The notes under the pieces were generated by a model, which searched no databases, was not told where the DNA came from, and was given only the letters and a program-made list of their open reading frames with translations. The position numbers were made by a program, and so were the translations under genes. Shown here piece by piece: positions 45,333-53,959 of a stretch of DNA of 64,000 nucleotides (its first letter is position 1; each line of letters opens with the position of its first letter). This DNA comes from Neolewinella persica DSM 23188. GTDB lineage: Bacteria; Bacteroidota; Bacteroidia; Chitinophagales; Saprospiraceae. The stretch lies in the NCBI RefSeq assembly GCF_000373105.1, contig NZ_KB890437.1:1-64000 (forward strand). The letters run 5' to 3'.

Positions 45333-46040
45333 TCACCCCCGAAACAAGCCATAAACAACCTTTCCCAAATAAGCCCCGAGCCCACTTTCCACCAGCGCTA
45401 AAGATGCCGTGAATTGAGTAAAGGTAATGTTGCCAGGACCCCGGATATTAAGTAAAAGTAGTAGTGCTAGAGTATAGAGCATACAAAGCAAGTAAGTCAA
45501 TCGAGCAAAGCTCTTATTTACTCGGGCATCACCTGGCAGTAGGATGCTCCTATGATGGGTAGCATCCTGAATCATCAACGTGAGGTGAGCAGAAAAAAGT
45601 GGAACCAAGATACCCAGGCTGGCGATGAATTGATCATTACTAAAGCTTCCTGTACTCCATAGGATCGCGGCGAAGGTGATCACTGTACCCTTTCCGATTA
45701 ATAGGAACCAGAACAACCGTTTTTTCAGCGTGTCTTCAGCTACACCCTCAGGTTTGGCCTCGGCGGCAGACAGTGCCGCAGCATCGGGTAGTTGATCGAT
45801 GAGCGTGAGCAGGTTCAAGCTGAGCTCGTTACGCTTGCGGGCCAGGGCTGCCGGGTCGGTTGCTCCCGCAATCTGTTGTTCCTGGTAGCTGGTGAGTTGG
45901 CCAGAGTGGTTCAACACCAAGGTACGATAGTCGCCGTAGGCGTCACTAGCGGTAGCGCTCCGGAGTTTTTTACTGGAGGCTTCTAGGCGGTTGGCAGCGA
46001 CCAGGCGTCGGAGTTCATTTTTGAAATCTTCCTGTTCCAT
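45333..46040 (-). CDS. EAD11-like adaptor with four membrane helices (copy 2)
   Basis: 235 residues, a paralogue of 26624-27325. N-terminal helical domain (FKNELRRLVAANRLEASSKK ... LLTLIDQLPD, about 5-85), then four hydrophobic helices (about 108-128, 138-157, 175-197, 208-228). Matching positions include SxGxFxxxxxxASL before helix 2 and the GPGNITFTQF / NFNEM segment and the LALVES motif in the last helix. Its ATG overlaps the stop of the truncated island-family gene (TAATG), showing former translational coupling. Confidence 0.7.
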   Translation of the reverse strand: MEQEDFKNELRRLVAANRLEASSKKLRSATASDAYGDYRTLVLNHSGQLTSYQEQQIAGATDPAALARKRNELSLNLLTLIDQLPDAAALSAAEAKPEGVAEDTLKKRLFWFLLIGKGTVITFAAILWSTGSFSNDQFIASLGILVPLFSAHLTLMIQDATHHRSILLPGDARVNKSFARLTYLLCMLYTLALLLLLNIRGPGNITFTQFTASLALVESGLGAYLGKVVYGLFRG

Positions 46041-46206
46041 TATTTACAGTTTCGAAGGATTCTCGTAAGTTCAACTGTGAAAGTTTCGATGTACTTTTTG
46101 ATTGTATAATCGTAATCCAGTTCCATGCTGAGATAACCTCCTCGTTGGACGTTGGCATAAAGGCCAGAGCCTACCTTCCCGTCAATATCCCCAGTGATAA
46201 TTATTC
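46040..46206 (-). pseudogene. Island-family secreted protein, C-terminal relic (copy 4)
   Basis: About 55 codons remain, reading GKVGSGLYANVQRGGYLSME, then LDYDYTIKKYIETFTVELTR to the stop. This is the conserved C-terminal block of the family at 25564 and 30824. The IS1-type element at 46207-47026 cuts it off, and nothing of the N-terminus survives on the other side (only 56 bases before the next gene's stop). The gene order family protein then EAD11-membrane protein equals that at 25564-27325, so this is a damaged duplicate cassette. Confidence 0.7.
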
Positions 46207-47026
46207 GGCGGTGTATCAAAAGTAAAGTTAGATGATGTTTAGTCACGAAAAGCAGTCGGGCAGAATTGCTGTTTTCGAAGTGACTAAACAAAAAAAACAT
46301 GCTCATCTGCCCGCGCTGCCAGAGTGGCAATGTAATCCTAAATGGGAGGATTCACAATGGCAAACAGAATCATAAGTGTAAAGACTGCAGCCGGCAGTTT
46401 GTATTGAACAACAAGCACATCATTCGTGAAGAGATCAGGATGCTAATTGGCAATGCTTTGCTGGAGAGAAACAGCCTTAGAGCAATCTGTCGCATTTTCG
46501 GCGTCAATCTCACCTGGTTGCAGGGATTTACTCATTCGCTTTGGGAACAGCTTCCGGATGATCTCGGCTTGAGTAAAAAGATGATCAAGAAAATCAAGAA
46601 GATGCAAGTCTTTGGTTTACAAGCAGATGAGATGTGGTCATTTGTGGGCAGAAAGGCTTACAAAAGATAGATTTGGATTGTCTTCAACCCCATCTATAGA
46701 GTGGTAGTAGCCTATCACATTGGGGATCGATCAGATAAATCGGCCCGAGCACTGTACGAGAAGATTCTTGCCCTGTTAAGTCTTGCCGCTTCGAGACCGA
46801 CGATTGGGACAGCTACAAGAAAATATTTGATGAAGACAAGCATCGTATTGGTAAAGCTTATACGTACTTCATCGACGTGCTTAATGCAACCATCAGGGCT
46901 CGGTGTAGCCGATTGGTACGAAAGGCGCTTTCATTCTCCAAAGAAGAGAAGTGGCACAACCTGGCAATTGGATATCTCTTGTGGCAATTGAATCTCACCC
47001 GCCAACCTTACTTTTGATACACCGCC
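46207..47026 (+). mobile_element. IS1-type insertion sequence, decayed
   Basis: Inverted ends GGCGGTGTATCAAAAGTAA (from 46207) and TTACTTTTGATACACCGCC (to 47026) bound an 820-bp element. Its single transposase gene is broken, so it is no longer autonomous. No clear target duplication was found. It disrupts the island-family gene copy 4. Confidence 0.8.
46299..47017 (+). pseudogene. IS1-family transposase, broken
   Basis: The N-terminal half carries the IS1-type zinc-binding start (CPRCQSGNV, then CKDCSRQF) and a helix-turn-helix region, followed by VFGLQADEMWSFVGRK with the first catalytic Asp. A TAG at 46668-46670 interrupts, the frame resumes with VVVAYHIGDRS, then shifts near 46790. The C-terminal part (DWDSYKKIF, FIDVLNATIRARCSRLVRKA, LLWQLNLTRQPYF) is in a third frame. 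At least one stop and one frameshift, so the transposase is inactive. Confidence 0.8.
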
Positions 47027-47082
47027 CAATATCGAATCTCTAATTTAGAATCGATTTAACCGGTGCTTCGGCTCGTCGCTAA

Positions 47083-48918
47083 CTACCTATTACTGCGAGC
47101 AACACGGAAGCCAACATTAACTAAGTCCATCGTTGGCTCTAGTGTGGAACGTTGAGCTGTACGGCATATATTCCAAGGATAGTCCCAATTTATGCCACGA
47201 ATTATCCGACTAGTTCCAGTATCGGGACCTGTAGGGTTATTGGTAGCTGATTCTAGATAATAATCCTTTGAATACCAATCCCAACACCATTCTCCTAAGT
47301 TACCAGCCATACCAGAAAGACCAAAAAGACCTTGCGGAAATTTCCCTTCTGGTGAAGCTCTGCCATAAATGTCGATATACTTGATCATAAAAACTTCCCC
47401 GTATTCGTATTTTCCAGTTTTGTAATCGTATAAATATTTATATTCATTTCCCCATGCGTACAAGTAGTCCTTCCCACCGCTACGTGCCGCGTACTCCCAC
47501 TCGGCCTCCGTTGGTAAGCGATATCCATTAGCCAGCCAATCGGCCACAACCTGATTATCTACTAACTTATAAACTTTTTCCAAACCCGACACTTGACTTA
47601 ACCAATTACAGTACTGTATAGCATCGTTCCAGCTAATGTTTATTACAGGGTAAACTATTTCGCTTTCTTTTAATACCTCGAGAGTTTTGTAGCCTAATAG
47701 TTTATGCGGGTAAATTCTCCTCCGCTTATTCTTTACATTTTTTCGCCCTCTCTTAATTCGCTCCTCATCAATAACGTATTGTGTAGCCTCAATAAATTCT
47801 CCAAATTGCGTTACAGAGACTTCTGTACGGGCCAAGTAGAAATCCGAAAGTGTAACCATATGCACCGGTTTTTCGTCATCTTTCTCAATATCATCTTCTA
47901 TCGTATCCCCCATCTGGAAAGTACCACCAGGAATGAATACCATAAATTCTGGTACCTTCATGGTACCTGTGGGTAGATTCGGTTCGGAACCTAGTTTTTG
48001 CAATGCAGCTTGGGCCTGCTTAAGATAGTACCCATTAGGGAAATTGGCAATGTAATGCTGATAAGCAGCTAAGTTGTTTTGCCGCTCGGCAGATTCCCAA
48101 GTTTTTTCTTCTATCGAGCGAGACGGCGTGACCAGCGTTTTTCGAAAAAAGAGGAAACTGGAAGCTGGCTGATCGCTCCCAAACGCTCCACCCCTAGGTG
48201 TCGGGGTTGCTAGATTAAGGTAATTCCCTAACAAGTCATCGTAGGTGAGGTAGCCTATTTGAGATCGGTGGCTTCGCAGGGCCAGGAGAAATTTTCGGGA
48301 CAAATTAGAGTTATCTGGTGTTACGTCACCCTGGGTACTTGAAGTAATAAATAGGCGCGCACGGTAGGCTTCGTGGTTTAGGAGTAGTTCCCCGTCTGTC
48401 ATATCTGTTCCTGGTCGCATAAATAAGCGATCGTCCTTATCGAATTCAGGGTCAAAATTTCCAGCGTGGCAGGCGTCAACGGTTACCAAAATATGCTGGC
48501 AGTTGAATTTGTCGATAATATAGCGGAGATAGTTATAGTCCAAGCCGGTGCGGTGCAACATATTAGGGTTTACGTCACTGGGCATAAAGTAGCCCTGCCT
48601 CCCTTGCTTAGCACCGTGTCCAGTAAAGAAGATGAGGAGTTGGCCTTTTGGGTCGAAGGATCCGTTGGCAAAATTTGCTCTGTATTCGGTTAGTTTTTGC
48701 TCGATGGCGTTCAAACTAGGGTTTTCGATGACTTCAGTTTTAAAGTCGTATTGCTCGCTTAATTCTTGCGCTATATTCTTAGCATTCTGGATCGGATTGC
48801 GCAAATCTGTCAGACTTTGGTAGGTGTTGACGGCAAAGAATAGTGCGTAGTCTTTAGCAGAGAGGGTAGAGACTGCGAGAACAGTAATACATAGTAGAAG
48901 TAAGCGGAATATCGTCAT
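47083..48918 (-). CDS. Secreted caspase-like (C14) protease with FGE/SUMF domain (copy 3)
   Basis: 611 residues with a signal peptide (1-20, ending TLSAK). Catalytic His101 (FFTGHGAK) and Cys150 (VDACHAGNF) are intact. The linker (about 270-315, ENTWESAERQNN-like helix and FPNGYYLKQAQAALQKLG) resembles one TPR-like unit. The FGE-type domain starts near 325 (PEFMVFIPGGTFQMGD) and ends LGEWCWDWYSKDYY ... GFRVARSNR. It differs from copies 1 and 2 in linker and in the caspase loop, so it is an older duplicate. It probably once headed an operon with the truncated family protein and EAD11-membrane gene downstream. Confidence 0.87.
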   Translation of the reverse strand: MTIFRLLLLCITVLAVSTLSAKDYALFFAVNTYQSLTDLRNPIQNAKNIAQELSEQYDFKTEVIENPSLNAIEQKLTEYRANFANGSFDPKGQLLIFFTGHGAKQGRQGYFMPSDVNPNMLHRTGLDYNYLRYIIDKFNCQHILVTVDACHAGNFDPEFDKDDRLFMRPGTDMTDGELLLNHEAYRARLFITSSTQGDVTPDNSNLSRKFLLALRSHRSQIGYLTYDDLLGNYLNLATPTPRGGAFGSDQPASSFLFFRKTLVTPSRSIEEKTWESAERQNNLAAYQHYIANFPNGYYLKQAQAALQKLGSEPNLPTGTMKVPEFMVFIPGGTFQMGDTIEDDIEKDDEKPVHMVTLSDFYLARTEVSVTQFGEFIEATQYVIDEERIKRGRKNVKNKRRRIYPHKLLGYKTLEVLKESEIVYPVINISWNDAIQYCNWLSQVSGLEKVYKLVDNQVVADWLANGYRLPTEAEWEYAARSGGKDYLYAWGNEYKYLYDYKTGKYEYGEVFMIKYIDIYGRASPEGKFPQGLFGLSGMAGNLGEWCWDWYSKDYYLESATNNPTGPDTGTSRIIRGINWDYPWNICRTAQRSTLEPTMDLVNVGFRVARSNR

Positions 48919-49105
48919 TGGTGGAGTATTCTAAAGGCTAAAATAAGGATAAATATAGAATGAGTTGGTCTTTATCTAACACCTTGAGCTACTCACAAAA
49001 ATGGATATTATCTTCTGATTAGGCTACTTAATTAGTTTTCATCACAGGCCATAAGTTTTACGAACAGTGAGCCCTTCAAAGTTTTATATAACCGTCTAGT
49101 GCTGT

Positions 49106-49310
49106 TTAAGCACCAGAGCGGAGGAGGTATTCCTCTAGTTCTCGATAAATCTCATCTTTGGAAGGGGTGCGAATAATCACCGCCTGGAAGCCGCAAACCT
49201 CGTGAAGTTCACGGGCCTTTTTTTTGGTGCTAGTGATCGGGTTGGAAAGGATTCTGAAACGAGTGTGGTTGAAGTAGTCATCTACTGCGAAATAGGGTAT
49301 AGTCTTTGCC
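49106..49310 (-). pseudogene. Caspase N-terminal relic
   Basis: On the minus strand the sequence reads GKDYTLF, then after a lost base FAVDDYFNHTRFRILSNPIT and CGFQAVIIRTPSKDEIYREL, ending in a TAA at 49106-49108. This aligns with the first 70 residues of the caspase of 47083-48918 (KDYALFFAVNTY ... LRNPIQNAKNIAQEL ... YDFKTEVIENPSL). One base is missing in a T run near 49293. The gene is truncated before the catalytic His. Confidence 0.65.
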
Positions 49311-49576
49311 TACTCCCTCCGTTATTGACTGGATGCTTTCCGATAAAGGCTAATCCCAACAGGCTTAAACGGTAATCATCAGATAGGCTGTACGTATTGT
49401 GCAGATTATTGATCCAGAGGTGAAAAATAATGGGTGTACCGTTAAGTTACATTTGTGGTAGCAAGCCCTTACTGCTTAAAAGTGCTTGGGGACTGGTGCA
49501 AGCCTTCTCATTAAATCTTTCTTACACAAATGGTGCGTCTTCTCATTCATATCTTCTATTTCACATTCTGAACAAG

Positions 49577-49849
49577 TTAATAATTTCTATCCACCCGAAA
49601 GCCTAAATCATTACTCCTTTCGTTTGGCGATCGAATCCCGCGATAAGTGGTACGGCAGTACATCGGAAGATTTGGCCGCCCTCCTCCGCGAATTAATCGA
49701 CCAGTACCAGTTGATGCACCTTTTGGGCTGATAACTCTACCCGGCTTATAGGGCTCAAAAAGATCCCAGCACCATTCATTCACATTACCCGTCATATCAG
49801 ATAAGCCGTAGCCACCCTGCTGAAACCTTCCAACCGGAGCAGTATAAAT
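49577..49849 (-). pseudogene. FGE/SUMF C-terminal relic
   Basis: Reads APVGRFQQGGYGLSDMTGNV, NEWCWDLFEP, GRLIRGGG, YCRTTYRG and GFRVDRN, the last quarter of a caspase-FGE protein such as 47083-48918. No caspase part is attached. It lies upstream of the N-terminal caspase relic, so the two pieces come from two neighbouring genes of a former tandem array rather than from one gene. Confidence 0.7.
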
Positions 49850-49984
49850 AGCTATAAGAATTTCATTCGTTTAATTTGTTAAAGTTTTTCGTTCACTCGA
49901 AAAAAGGTAATTGATTGGCTTGCGTTTATCCTTATTTGATTAGTCAAAGTGTTCTTGAGAACCAGGCTGGCTCATTTTTTTGCT

Positions 49985-50019
49985 TTCCTACCCCATCTCT
50001 GCACCTGCGGCCGCTCCGA
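49985..50019 (+). repeat. Dispersed GC-rich element, copy f
   Basis: TTCCTACCCCA, then CTCTGCACCTGCGGCCGCTCCGA. It is the copy just past the RepB gene end. The stretch 48919-50083 otherwise holds only the two protease relics. Confidence 0.55.
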
Positions 50020-50083
50020 CTTAAACTCCGCCTAGTGATCGGGGAAAACTTAAAAGCTTAATTAAAACCACTCCCCTACCCCA

Positions 50084-51457
50084 CTACTTCAACCGGCTAA
50101 TAGCACTCCGCACCTTAGACACCTCCTTCTTCAAATCCGCCACCCCGGCAAACTGCTCCGGAAAGCGTTCCTGGACGATCAGCTTGAAGATGGCGCGGAA
50201 AGCGGGATTGGCCATGTTCTCGGCGTTGGTGAGGTCTGCCTTGTAACTGGAGCCCCGGCGCTTCTTGGCGGTCTCGAAGGCGTTCTCCTTGGCATCGGGG
50301 TGTTTTTCGAAAACGGCGCGGCAGGCCTCGTCGGTTTTTTCGCGGAGGGTTTCGTTGAGGCGGGTTTCCAAAGCTCTCATTTCTTCCCGCTTGGCGGCAC
50401 GTTCCTCGGCTTTCTTTTTGGCGGCCTTTTCTTCCTGGAGTTTCTTACCCGCAGTATCGACCAGGTCGGAGGTAGAAACCATCTTCTGGAGGTAGCCGCC
50501 CACGTTCTTGATCTTATCGCCGGCCTTTAGCTTGTTGAGGGTATAGGTGATGCCCTGTTGGATTTGAGCTGGCGGATACTGCTGCACCCACTTACGGACG
50601 GTGGAAGCCACCACCCACTCCCCTACTTGCTGCAGGAAGCTGTTGACAAGCCGGTCCTCGTCGTTGGGATCAATGAAGGGAAGTTCGGGGGTGACGTCTT
50701 CCAGCTCGATGACTTCGTTCTTGTTCACCATAAAGGTGATGGCGGTGATCTTACGGCCCGACTTTACCGGCTCAAAGTCGAAGCGGATATCGGTATTATT
50801 GTTGATGTGCTTCTGGGCCTTGTTGAGGATCTTCTGCTTGAAGCTGCCAAATAAGGGATAGAGATCTTTTATCTCCTTAACACCGCTTTCGTCAAAGGTA
50901 ATTTCAGCGGCGCCGATCATTTCCTTCAATTCCTGGAAATCGATGGTTTTCTTCTTCCTGAACTCGAAGCTTTTCAGAATTTCATACATCCGGAAAGCGT
51001 AGGAGTTGGGAAGGCGGAGGATGTACTTAAGGTCGTAGGAGGTGTACTCCTTCAACTCCAAGAGGTAGGGTTTAAGTTCTGCGGCGAACTTGACCTTGAT
51101 GAAAGCGTCAGGCTTACCTTTGATCTTCTTCTTGGTAACCGTCAGGATGCTGGTGTTTACTTCGTAGACGTCTCCGTTCTCGGTCGTTTCCGGAAAGGTG
51201 ATGGAGCGGGTACGAAGGGAATCAGCGGCTTCGCGGATGTAGCGGTAAGCAGACTTATCGGTGTAGAGCTGAAAATCGTCAATAATGTCGCGGGGGTAGA
51301 TGTGGTATTCCTTATTGTCCTCATCGCTGTGATCGATCATCATGATCATCTTGATGAAGATGCGCGTCTCCCACATCGTGAGTTTGTACCTGGCATCGAC
51401 CAGCAGGTTAGACTTTTGAATTCGACTGTTTGAGGCTCTCTTGAGATGTTCCGGCAT
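50084..51457 (-). CDS. Plasmid replication initiator, Rep_3/RepB family
   Basis: 457 residues. The first two-thirds have the paired winged-helix layout of Rep_3 initiators: KSNLLVDARYKLTMWETRIF at the start, SAYRYIREAADSLRTRSI, VNTSILTVTKKK, then SYDLKYILRLPNSYAFRMYE and ILKSFEF. Such proteins bind iterons as monomers to melt the origin and, as dimers, repress themselves. The C-terminal 120 residues are a long charged helix (QEEKAAKKKAEERAAKREEM), an extension beyond the usual length of about 300. The gene is read away from the iteron array that lies just upstream. Confidence 0.88.
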   Translation of the reverse strand: MPEHLKRASNSRIQKSNLLVDARYKLTMWETRIFIKMIMMIDHSDEDNKEYHIYPRDIIDDFQLYTDKSAYRYIREAADSLRTRSITFPETTENGDVYEVNTSILTVTKKKIKGKPDAFIKVKFAAELKPYLLELKEYTSYDLKYILRLPNSYAFRMYEILKSFEFRKKKTIDFQELKEMIGAAEITFDESGVKEIKDLYPLFGSFKQKILNKAQKHINNNTDIRFDFEPVKSGRKITAITFMVNKNEVIELEDVTPELPFIDPNDEDRLVNSFLQQVGEWVVASTVRKWVQQYPPAQIQQGITYTLNKLKAGDKIKNVGGYLQKMVSTSDLVDTAGKKLQEEKAAKKKAEERAAKREEMRALETRLNETLREKTDEACRAVFEKHPDAKENAFETAKKRRGSSYKADLTNAENMANPAFRAIFKLIVQERFPEQFAGVADLKKEVSKVRSAISRLK

Positions 51458-51698
51458 AACGGTTATGTTTACAGGGCGGTGAATGAAAAGCTTCCGAAGT
51501 TACACCGCTCCTAACTATACCCAAAGTTAAAGGTAGGTATAGTAAGGGCGACTTATCCTGATTTTAGAGAGTAATTTGCCTTCAAGGGTGAACTATATCC
51601 GATTCCTACCTTACTATACCCAAATCCTACCGTTTTAGGGTAAAAGTGATGTGTCCTCCAATTCTAGCGCGGCTATAATGGGTTCTGAGGCGGCTCAA

Positions 51699-52720
51699 AC
51701 CCGCCTAATGGTACAGTTGACCCGCACGATGGTATAAGACACCCGCTTAATGGTATAGCAAACCCGCACGATGGTATAGAATACCCGCCTATCGGTATAG
51801 TTAGGCTTTTATTGTATTGATAATCAGATAGTTGTAAGGCCTTAACCATAACCTTGTAAACTTTGAAAAATAAACAACAGTCGGGCTATCACCCGCCTAA
51901 TGGTATAGTTTGCTGTTTTTCTTAAACGACTCTATCGTTAAGAAGAGGATGTCTATTTCGGGCGACCCGGTAGATGGTATACTTGAATTTGAATTAGGGG
52001 CTTCTTGGCGTTTTTGACCCGGTAGATGGTATAATTTAGCGGTTTGAGGTCGCTTCCTCTCCTACACTACCCGGCAAATGGTATAGCTGAGCCAGCGGAC
52101 TGAACTCCGTACCCGGTCAATGGTATAGTTGTGGTTATCCCCCTGATTCACCCGCTTAATGGTATAGTTCTCTCGCCGAGGTAGTTTTGCCCATCAATTG
52201 AGTACTTCTGGCTACTTATTACCCGGTAGATGGTATACTTTGGCATTGGCCTCTCTCCTACCCTACCCGGTAAATGGTATAACTCTACACCTAGGCTTGC
52301 TTTTAGGGCTAAGTCAGTGCTTCCTCTCTCGTGACCCGGTAGATGGTATAGTTTGTGAGGTTTAACATAGCTGATCAGCTAGTGTTTCAGGCGGAGAATA
52401 ATCCGTTGTACCGCTACCCGGTAGATGGTATACTTTGGCATTGGCCTCTCTCCTACCCTACCCGGTAAATGGTATAACTCTACACCTAGGCTTGCTTTTA
52501 GGGCTAAGTCAGTGCTTCCTCTCTCGTGACCCGGTAGATGGTATAGTTTGTGAGGTTTAACATAGCTGATCAGCTAGTGTTTCAGGCGGAGAATAATCCG
52601 TTGTACCGCTACCCGGTAAATGGTATAGTTAGGCGTATTGCCAAAAGAAAAGGGTGGAGCGAATTACTCGCCCCTACCCTATTCAACTGATTTGTACTGG
52701 ACCCGTATTCGGGTATAGTT
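51699..52720. repeat. Iteron array (probable replication origin and copy control)
   Basis: At least 18 copies of a 17-18-bp motif of the form ACCCG(G/C)(T/A/C)nAATGGTATAG, all in the same orientation. They start near 51701, 51721, 51741, 51762, 51783, 51890, 51966, 52016, 52070, 52111, 52150, 52221, 52265, 52333, 52416, 52460, 52528 and 52611, plus a diverged one near 52700. Spacing is irregular (about 20 to 110 bp). Left copies favour ACCCGC and right copies ACCCGG, suggesting two sub-arrays. Position upstream of RepB marks the origin; the AT-rich melting region is not identified. Confidence 0.85.
52221..52610. repeat. Perfect 195-bp tandem duplication inside the iteron array
   Basis: 52221-52415 is repeated without any difference that I can find as 52416-52610. 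Each unit holds three iterons. Lack of divergence means a recent event; extra iterons would be expected to lower copy number. Confidence 0.85.
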
Positions 52721-53137
52721 TCATTCTTTGATGGACTCTTCGATGATCCGCAGCATGTGGGCTTTGATGGTGTCTCCGTTTTTGAGGGTGTGCATCTTTA
52801 GTTGCAGGTGGAGGGACTTTGGCACGTCGAAGGTCATGCGCATGAACGGCTCTTTCTCTTCAGGAGCGGCTTGCTTTGGTTCTGCTTTCTTGGTCTTGGT
52901 GGCTGGCTGCTTAGCTGCTTTGGACTTGGCTGCTGGTTTAGGGCTACTTCGCTTCCTGGAAGGCTTTGTAGTGGGCGCGGCCGCAGGTGCAGAGGCGGTT
53001 GGAGGGGGCGGTGGATTATCGGAGACCTTGCGTACGACGGCCGCTTCTTGTTCTTCGTTGGTGACCACTTCTCTTCGCAGGGACGGGCGACCTACTTTCT
53101 GGCGGTTGGCGAGGAGATCTTTCTTTGATTTTGCCAT
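52721..53137 (-). CDS. Ribbon-helix-helix partition or copy-control protein
   Basis: 138 residues from the ATG at 53135-53137; the open frame to 53224 is an unlikely extension. A GRPSLRREVV start, a long flexible Ala/Pro/Lys-rich stretch, and a C-terminal strand-helix-helix (FMRMTFDVPKSLHLQLKMHT, TIKAHMLRIIEESI) of ribbon-helix-helix type. It follows ParA on the same strand and ends at the iteron array, which is the place of a ParB-like centromere-binding partner in type Ib partition. The linker includes a copy of the dispersed element, translated as ASAPAAAPT (minus-strand 52972-52994). Confidence 0.75.
   Translation of the reverse strand: MAKSKKDLLANRQKVGRPSLRREVVTNEEQEAAVVRKVSDNPPPPPTASAPAAAPTTKPSRKRSSPKPAAKSKAAKQPATKTKKAEPKQAAPEEKEPFMRMTFDVPKSLHLQLKMHTLKNGDTIKAHMLRIIEESIKE
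52972..52994 (-). repeat. Dispersed GC-rich element, copy g (inside the partition partner gene)
   Basis: On the minus strand it reads CTCTGCACCTGCGGCCGCGC then CCA, a near-perfect consensus. It is translated in the same frame as copies e and i and supplies part of the flexible linker. Confidence 0.65.
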
Positions 53138-53248
53138 GATGTTTTTCTTTCTCCCCGGATTTCTCTTCCTGCTCCGCAGTTCGCTGCATCCGGGGTTAAA
53201 ACGGTTTGACTCCTCCAGAGTCAAATGTTGGGTTAAGTTAATAAGTTT

Positions 53249-53929
53249 TTAAGCTTGCTTTAGGGCAATCGCGAGAATCTCATCGATCAGGGCTTCGATT
53301 TCAGCTTTGGCCTTCTGGTCTCCCAGCTCTATGACTCCGTAGCCGACGGAGTTGGCTTCACCGTAGGCTACCCGGTTGTGCATGATGGTCTTGAACATGC
53401 CCACTTCGTAGTGTTTGCTGAGCTCCTTGATGTCCTTGATGCCTTCGGAGTGGAGGGTGATGCCATTGCGGAATCCGTTGGCGAGGAGGTGAGCTTCAAT
53501 CTTTCCGCCGCCTTCCTCCTTGGCTTCTTTGATCTCCTGGAAGCGGGCTAGTAGCTTCTCGGTCACCTTGATGTCGGAGCCGCCGGTGGTGTTGAGCGGG
53601 ATGAAGAGATAGTGGCTGATGTACATGGCTTTGACGGCCACGGGAGACAAGGTCGGGGGGCAGTCTATAATAAGGACGTCGTACTGGCCATCAGCGTACT
53701 GCTTTTTGACCTGGGAACTGAAGGACTTAGGGTTGGTCAGCTGGATGCAGGTAATTTGTGGCTCGATTTCGTTCTCGTGCCGCATCTCCGCCCAGTCCAT
53801 GGTGGCGGCGGTTACGTCGGCGTCAACGATGCAGACTTTGTAGTCGCGGTGCGCCAGCGCGACCGCCAGGTTTTGGGTGAGGGTGCTTTTGCCGACACCG
53901 CCTTTATAGTTTACGGAAGAAATAATCAT
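53249..53929 (-). CDS. parA: ParA-family partition ATPase
   Basis: 226 residues with the deviant Walker A KGGVGKST (residues 9-16), Walker A' IVDADVTAATMDW and Walker B VLIIDCPPTLS. Lack of an N-terminal DNA-binding domain puts it in the small type Ib group. It moves plasmid copies apart by patterning on the nucleoid with a centromere-binding partner, here probably the ribbon-helix-helix protein 111 bases downstream. The ACTTAA-rich repeats just upstream are the likely centromere and promoter region. Confidence 0.92.
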   Translation of the reverse strand: MIISSVNYKGGVGKSTLTQNLAVALAHRDYKVCIVDADVTAATMDWAEMRHENEIEPQITCIQLTNPKSFSSQVKKQYADGQYDVLIIDCPPTLSPVAVKAMYISHYLFIPLNTTGGSDIKVTEKLLARFQEIKEAKEEGGGKIEAHLLANGFRNGITLHSEGIKDIKELSKHYEVGMFKTIMHNRVAYGEANSVGYGVIELGDQKAKAEIEALIDEILAIALKQA

Positions 53930-53959
53930 GCTTGGGTGATTTGTGGGAAGACCACGTTT

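Noticed and set aside
49106-49310. Relic as a SPOR-like domain
   Set aside because: At first sight the strand-helix pattern fits SPOR, but one base shift upstream restores KDYxLFFAV and the whole aligns with the caspase N-terminus of the next gene.
51699-52720. Regular repeats that might be a CRISPR array
   Set aside because: The repeat is only 17-18 bp, diverges between copies, has spacers of about 3 to 100 bp, and lies directly upstream of a Rep_3 initiator gene. Iterons explain it better, and no cas gene is present.
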